Shown in pieces: positions 58,988-64,000 of a stretch of 64,000 nt of DNA. The DNA is from Filosporella fistucella. Lineage: Eukaryota; Ascomycota; Leotiomycetes; Helotiales. Made by a program: the position numbers and the translations under genes. Location of the stretch: positions 2,356,001 to 2,420,000 of the forward strand of contig JAQJZZ010000014.1 of NCBI GenBank assembly GCA_030077755.1, read 5' to 3'. The notes beneath the pieces are model-generated. The model saw nothing but the letters and a program-made list of their open reading frames with translations, searched no databases and was not told the DNA's origin. How positions within the stretch are numbered: position 1 is the first letter of the stretch; each line of letters begins with the position of its first letter.

Positions 58988-59913
58988 ATGCCAAAGACAG
59001 CCAAATCAACACAAGCAGAATTATCACGCTCTAACCCCTATGACGCGTCGAAGAGAGAACCGGCAGAGTCTGTTGAGAGGGGGAATGAGAGGAGAAAAGT
59101 GAGCATTTAAATTCCAGATGGAATTTCACCTATTATTGCACTCTATCAATTCGTATCTCTAACACCTTTCTGCTAGCCACCCCCTCCCAATTATCTCTTC
59201 AATGTCCGCCTGAGAACTCTTTCCGAACCCACCATATCCCGCATCATCTGCATACCTTCAAATATCACGTTTGAGAACTTTCATAATGTAACCCAGGTTG
59301 CTTTTGGCTGGTCAAAGCAGCAAATGTACATGTTCCAGTTTCACAGCCTCCCCACAGAAGGAGCGGTATGCAAATTCTGATTGGTTTACAATCTGTTCTC
59401 TTTGAATCCTGATCATAACATGATATCGCACACAGGAGGAAGACTGCTTCGCCGGGCTAATTTTGACTATCCAAGAAGACGTTGCCGACGAGGACGAGAA
59501 CCCGCCCCCACCTTACTAAGGGAGCTTCCGAGTGTACACTTGCCAAGGTCTATAATGGCGCTCGATATAAAGGGAAAGCGAGGGTAGAGTACGAATATGA
59601 TATGGGCGATAGTTGGGAACACGAGGTATATTTTCTTGGGATTGCAGAACCGAGCCTCGGAAGAGTGATGAATATCCCTGAAGATCAACAATCTTTCAGC
59701 ATTGGCGACGAGGGGCACCTATGTGCAGAAGATTGTGGTGGAGAATCAGGGTGGGAACGAATGAAAGAGTGTTATGCTAAAGGGGACCTAGATTCGGAGA
59801 TTGCACGTTGGTATGCGACTTGTTGTGTGAATCGTGATCCAGATGGTCTGGATCCTTGGAAGTGGGACATGGCAAAGGTGAACAAAGATCTTCAAGAAGT
59901 AAAGTTTGATTGA
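58988..59913 (+). CDS. plasmid pRiA4b ORF-3-like protein
   Basis: Exons 58988-59098, 59177-59365, 59436-59480 and 59521-59913 give 245 residues. The N-terminus PPPPNYLFNVRLRTLSEPTI, then FENFHNVTQVAFGWSKQQMYMF, then VEYEYDMGDSWEHEVYFLG and CAEDCGGESGWERM follow the pRiA4b ORF-3-like family in order. This family of unknown biochemistry is widespread in bacteria and filamentous fungi. The first two introns are normal. The third is doubtful: only 40 nt, donor GTTGCC, no separate branch site. Without it the frame ends at ENPPPPYY and stop, so either the tiny intron is real or a one-base change lies in the C-run near 59501-59510. The ATG at 58988 is the first in frame. Confidence 0.75.
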
Positions 59914-60046
59914 GTATAAGAGTTTGGCAAAGATTCACGATAATTATACATTATGTTTGTTGACAAATGAAATGTAGGAATCTATTTAAACGCTGTGCTC
60001 GCTCGCCCAGATCTTTAAACTGAAAGTATAGACTACAGAAGGCAGT

Positions 60047-61127
60047 CTAGATGTTGCTCATAATACCCGTTTCAATCTCCTCCAACTTCTGGGATAATTC
60101 GTTCCACAACCGTTTCTGAGTCTCTTCTCCTTCCTTACTCTCCACAAATGGAGAGACACTATACGTGTTAGCCATTCTTTTCATTTTGGATTTGCAGGGT
60201 ATCTACTTACTTCCCAATCTTACAGTCGTCCAAATACTTCCCGTGGCTTTCATCTCCTGCTATGGCTGCGCTTACCAAGATTCTACCTCCCACTTCTGTC
60301 GTTCTTGAGAGGATTTTCTTCATCGACTTGACGTACAGCATATACAGTGGACTAGAGTTTCGCATGATCTCCGTCGCCACGAATCCCGGATTCAGGAGGT
60401 TTGTGATAATTTTTCCATCCTTGGACGATTTGGTGATCTCTTCAGCAAAGGCGCGCATGCAGAGAAGTTCGATCATCTTGGATACATTGTATCTATTTGT
60501 GATCAGCATCTTATAATCAATCAAAGGCTGAAATACCAACCTATCCTTCATCCTCGCCCCCTGCTCCCTCGCCAAACCCTCGAAGATTCTCTTCTCTGTT
60601 CTCTCCGGGAATTTCGTATCGTAATGCACAAAACTTCCCACGAAAACCTGCATCACCTCCTTCTTGAACCTTACACTTGTCTCCCTCATCTTGGGTAATA
60701 CAAGTAAAGCCAGCAAGAACGTACTAACAACATTCACAGTAATTGTACTCTCATTATCCTCCTCTTTCTTAAAAGAAAACACATAAATCCCCGCATTCGA
60801 CACCAAGACATCCAACCTCTCGAGTGCTCTCGCACGAGCCGCAAACGCTTTCACGGAAGCATAAGACGCGAGGTCCAGTTCCCACACTTCGACGACATCA
60901 AGTCTTTTTGTGGACTCTTCGATGGAGAGTTTGGCTGCATTTCCTTTTTCTAGGTTGCGGACGGCGAGAATCACTTTGCTGGCAGAAAGACGGGCGAAGT
61001 GTCTTGCTGCTTCCAAACCCATGCCAGTATTAGATCCAGTCACTATGATGGTTTGGCCCTCGAATGAGTGCGTAGGGTAGGGTATTTTGGCGCTAAGTTG
61101 AGAGGATAGGAAGGTAGATGGCGGCAT
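60047..61127 (-). CDS. short-chain dehydrogenase/reductase (SDR)
   Basis: Three exons (61127-60541, 60492-60211, 60158-60047) sum to 326 residues. The cofactor site TGSNTGMG lies near 27-34, DLASYASVKAFA and LVSNAGIYVF follow, and the catalytic YNVSK is built across the 48-nt in-frame intron, whose readthrough would put 16 false residues before it. The C-terminal exon (SPFVESKEGEETQKRLWNEL) is of the type seen in fungal SDRs close to retinol dehydrogenases. It reduces or oxidises a carbonyl/alcohol pair with NAD(P)(H); the substrate is unknown. The ATG at 61127 fits the family length. It is convergent with the pRiA4b-like gene, 133 bp away. Confidence 0.9.
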
Positions 61128-61996
61128 TTTTATAGGTGAGTGGGCGCACGTAACTAAATTTGTTCCCCTAGAAAGCTTGGCGTCCTTCAAATTGCTGAGT
61201 TCGATGATATGTTGCTAGGTTTCGAATATCCCGATAGATTGGTGAAGTTAAGTTTTCAAATATACTCCCGGTTGTGTCAATGGGGTCGGCAGAATGCACA
61301 ATCAATTCCTCCGAAAACTTGCTTCTCCGTAGCCACAAGTCGATAACACAGAAAACATGTTGGATCGGAGGGTGAAATGAGGTCTTATATACAAATCTGG
61401 GCTCGCAGTCAAATTAACAGTCGGTGGAATATATGGTATATTGTCATCGAATGTTAGGCCCGAGGAGGAGTTATGATTGGCTTACAGGATACCTGACTCG
61501 TGCGGATCATTGAATTGCCCCGGTCACGTGTTGACGCGTCTGGAAATAATGCAACGCTTCGGGACAGTCATAGTAAGTCCGGACTACCATTATGATTACG
61601 TATCCTCTCTAATCAGATTGAATCCTCGAAATCTGCTATTGGATCTTAGCATAGGGCTTTTGAGCAAGGTGAACATCAACAAAAGTCACATGATAGTACC
61701 TACCTATTGTGGCTTGCTCAGCCTCATGTCCTTCCGTGTACAGCTCAACAGCACTTCGGAACTCCTTCTCGTTCTCTCATTCTTTCAAACTTGATTCTTC
61801 ACCTCTTCTAACTTCAAGATTCGAAAGTACAAAAGTTTTCAAACGACAGATACATCGTTTCTGCCTGTTCATGCTGTGTAACAGCAAGTAACTTTGGTTC
61901 TAGGTCATTCATCAAGACAGAGCCTCGCTGATCTTGCCCCGAAATCCTCAGCCTATCCAGACTACTTAGACTTGCAAAGGTATTATTAAAAGCAAA
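61128..61996. promoter_or_regulatory. divergent promoter region
   Basis: 869 bp between the SDR start and the first exon of the large gene at the right edge. The open frames within are short and have no family. A promoter and a 5' leader are the likely content. Confidence 0.4.
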
Positions 61997-64000
61997 ATGG
62001 CAGACCGGTCAAAAGTGAGTTCTCATCATTTCAACCCACCCTCTCCAGTGAATACTAGAATCATCTGATTCTGCGAATGGTGAAACGCTTTTCTATTTCA
62101 GCCTCGCCAATCACACATCTACATACTCATCTCCCCCTTCTCTTCTCCAGTTCCATTCAACTTTCTGCAACTATCACTGACTATCACTGACTATCACACA
62201 GCCCATCATGGAGCGTTACACTGTGACGGTCACTCCACCTGGAGGGAATTCATTCCGCCTTCTGATCCCGTTTGCCCCAGCCTTGACGGTATCAGCTCTT
62301 GCAACTGAAGTTCAGAGACGTGTTGCTCGTCTTGGAAACTGGCCCGGGGTTTCTGAGATGTTTCTCTGTCTGGGAGAAGCTGGCGGACCTATCTTAGAGC
62401 GAGTTTCCCCTATTTTTACTAGGACTTCCCCGTATTGCCATAAATTCTCCTCTGGACCCAGTGTTGTATCTCAAGGTGCTAATATGAAACAGTGGAGACG
62501 ATATTCTTGAATATGTCATTGTTGATCCCAAATCGGAGATTATTCATGCCTCGTCTCAAATCACTACCACAACGGCGCTTCCTTCTGTTCAACCACCAAC
62601 CCAAACCTCCGGCCGACGACAAGAACAAGAAGTCAAGATCCGGGTCATTACACCTTCAATGGCAAAGGAGCACAAAGACATTCGAACCATCGCAAATATT
62701 CGTGCGAGTATTACTCCCAGGACCACACTCCGGGAGGTCAAATCCTTGATTGCTACCCATCTTAACGCTGAGGTATCAGGTGCTATCAAAGATGGTGGCG
62801 AGTGCAATTGCTCTTTCGCACGACAGATTGACGAAAAAGCACTGAGTACTGAGGCACGAATTGAAGGTTCTGGCAGCACTTCTCTAAAGCTTATTGTCGT
62901 ATATGGACGGAATCAAGTTCAGATCCTCGAGCCTAATACCACAGACAGAAATTTGATGCTCGAGGCCGTTCATAGAGAGATGGGAACCACAAGTGATAAA
63001 GAAGTCAATATCTTCGGAGGAATATTGGCAAACAATCAATACAGTAATATGCCGGTTGTATCAATCTGCTCCAGGTTGAGACATGGGTGGAAGCCTGTGA
63101 CCGGATCCCGTGCCGAGACTTGCTTGGACATCCACACCGCAGAAGCTCCTATTGAGATATCGAACCTGAACATTGATCTCACGCTGGAAGAGTTGTCTCT
63201 TACCGGTTCCGCAATTAATGGTGTCATTAATCTTTACGTCGTCGAGCGATATGTTTCGGCTACAGGAGAATCAAGCAAAGAATCTGGAAAAGACGCTATC
63301 TTCCTTGATGGTGATGCATGGGAGCACCCTGTCGCGCAGTCAAGCCGTGGCCAGGCAATGTTGCTGTCATCCCTTCGAGTTTTCAGCGAGCGTGTTGGAG
63401 CAAGACACTTGGAGCCTTCATCTCAAGATGCGATCCTTCATTTATTCCATCTCCTGACCAGATTCCCGCCTGCTGTACGTGCTATGCATATTCTGATGAA
63501 TGGGAAGTCACCACGGCCCAGCGAGCGTGCTGCTTTGTGCCAATCGATTTACGAGGTCTTGAAGGATGTTGTCCCTTCGCAGCTTATCAAACATGATCCA
63601 AAGAGAGTTCTTGAAGGTTCTCGATTGCTATTTGGTTTGATACTTGAGAAGGCCAAGCATCTGAAATTCAACGAACCTGTCAGGCTACCCTACATATCTT
63701 CAATGAGAGTAATTGACCTCCGGAATAGCTCTACCATGGAGCCAGTATTCCGTCCAGTTCAAACCTACTCTGGCATCGTCGAAGAGGGCTACTATGAAGC
63801 TCTCCAACAAGGTGGTGTACTTTACTGGAGAACAGGAGAACCACCTTTGGTTGCACTTCCGCCAGATGAGCGAACCTCAAGAACGGCTCTTCTATGCGGG
63901 GGCGTGATATCTCAAATCACCATTCTTGATATGAATAATCTCAATTCATCGACTATTTATGCGGACAAAGGCGACGTCAATCATGTAATACCAGCTCGAG
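61997..64000 (+). CDS. large protein with ubiquitin-like N-terminus, partial at window edge
   Basis: Exons 61997-62014, 62202-62431 and 62493 to the window end stay open for more than 580 codons; the 3' end is outside. The six-codon first exon (MADRSK) joins PIMERYTVTVTPPGGNSF across a 187-nt intron. An alternative start is the ATG at 62208. The first ~80 residues (YTVTVTPPGGNSFRLLIPF, then ALATEVQRRVARLG) look ubiquitin-like by pattern. The second intron (donor GTATTG, acceptor AACAG) is needed to keep the frame. Later parts (RVFSERVGARHLEPSSQDAI, VYWRTGEPP-like segment near 63820) match no family I can name. It may be a large UBL-containing scaffold or ligase, but nothing shown proves that. 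Confidence 0.7.

Overview
This is nuclear DNA of a filamentous ascomycete (Pezizomycotina; the gene content would fit a leotiomycete, which I cannot prove). The evidence is split genes with short introns (mostly 44-115 nt, GTAAGT-type donors, CTAAC-like branch sites), moderately AT-rich spacers, and typical fungal families: heme-thiolate peroxidase, SIT siderophore transporter, 2EXR protein, AIM9-like kinase and ABC-A transporter. Gene models were built by joining open frames across GT-AG introns. A model is called good when the exon phases add up to whole codons and the joined protein matches its family.

Layout. 0-5.4 kb: a decayed coding relic, a chloroperoxidase-like peroxidase (-) and an alpha-dioxygenase (+) diverging from a 514-bp promoter, then a small secreted protein. 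7.4-12.5 kb: a CLC chloride channel/transporter (-) divergent from a neurochondrin-family gene (+). 12.5-21.7 kb: about 9 kb without a convincing gene. 21.7-25.5 kb: a RING-PH-VWA protein with the architecture of the yeast pheromone scaffolds Far1/Ste5. 25.5-31.4 kb: a gene-free convergent spacer holding a decayed tandem array with a ~168-bp period. 31.4-36.8 kb: a full-size ABC-A transporter (-). 36.8-41.8 kb: AT-rich relics and one small two-exon gene (-). 41.8-44.7 kb: an AIM9-like phosphotransferase and a 2EXR protein. 44.7-52.0 kb: gene-poor, with two more tandem arrays and coding relics. 52.1-53.3 kb: a Myb/SANT-like protein. 55.1-55.8 kb: a ~108-bp tandem array. 55.9-58.1 kb: a siderophore-iron transporter (-) with an SreA-type GATA site upstream. 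59-64 kb: a pRiA4b ORF-3-like protein, a short-chain dehydrogenase (-) and the 5' part of a large protein that runs off the window.

The genes do not form an obvious biosynthetic cluster. The closest to a functional pair is the divergent peroxidase/alpha-dioxygenase, both heme enzymes able to oxidise lipids. The less usual points are three or four unrelated decayed tandem arrays in intergenic DNA, a CLC protein with Gln where the proton-glutamate of antiporters lies (at a tandem splice acceptor), possible frame problems in two otherwise good genes, and an uncharacterised small gene with a decayed look-alike nearby.
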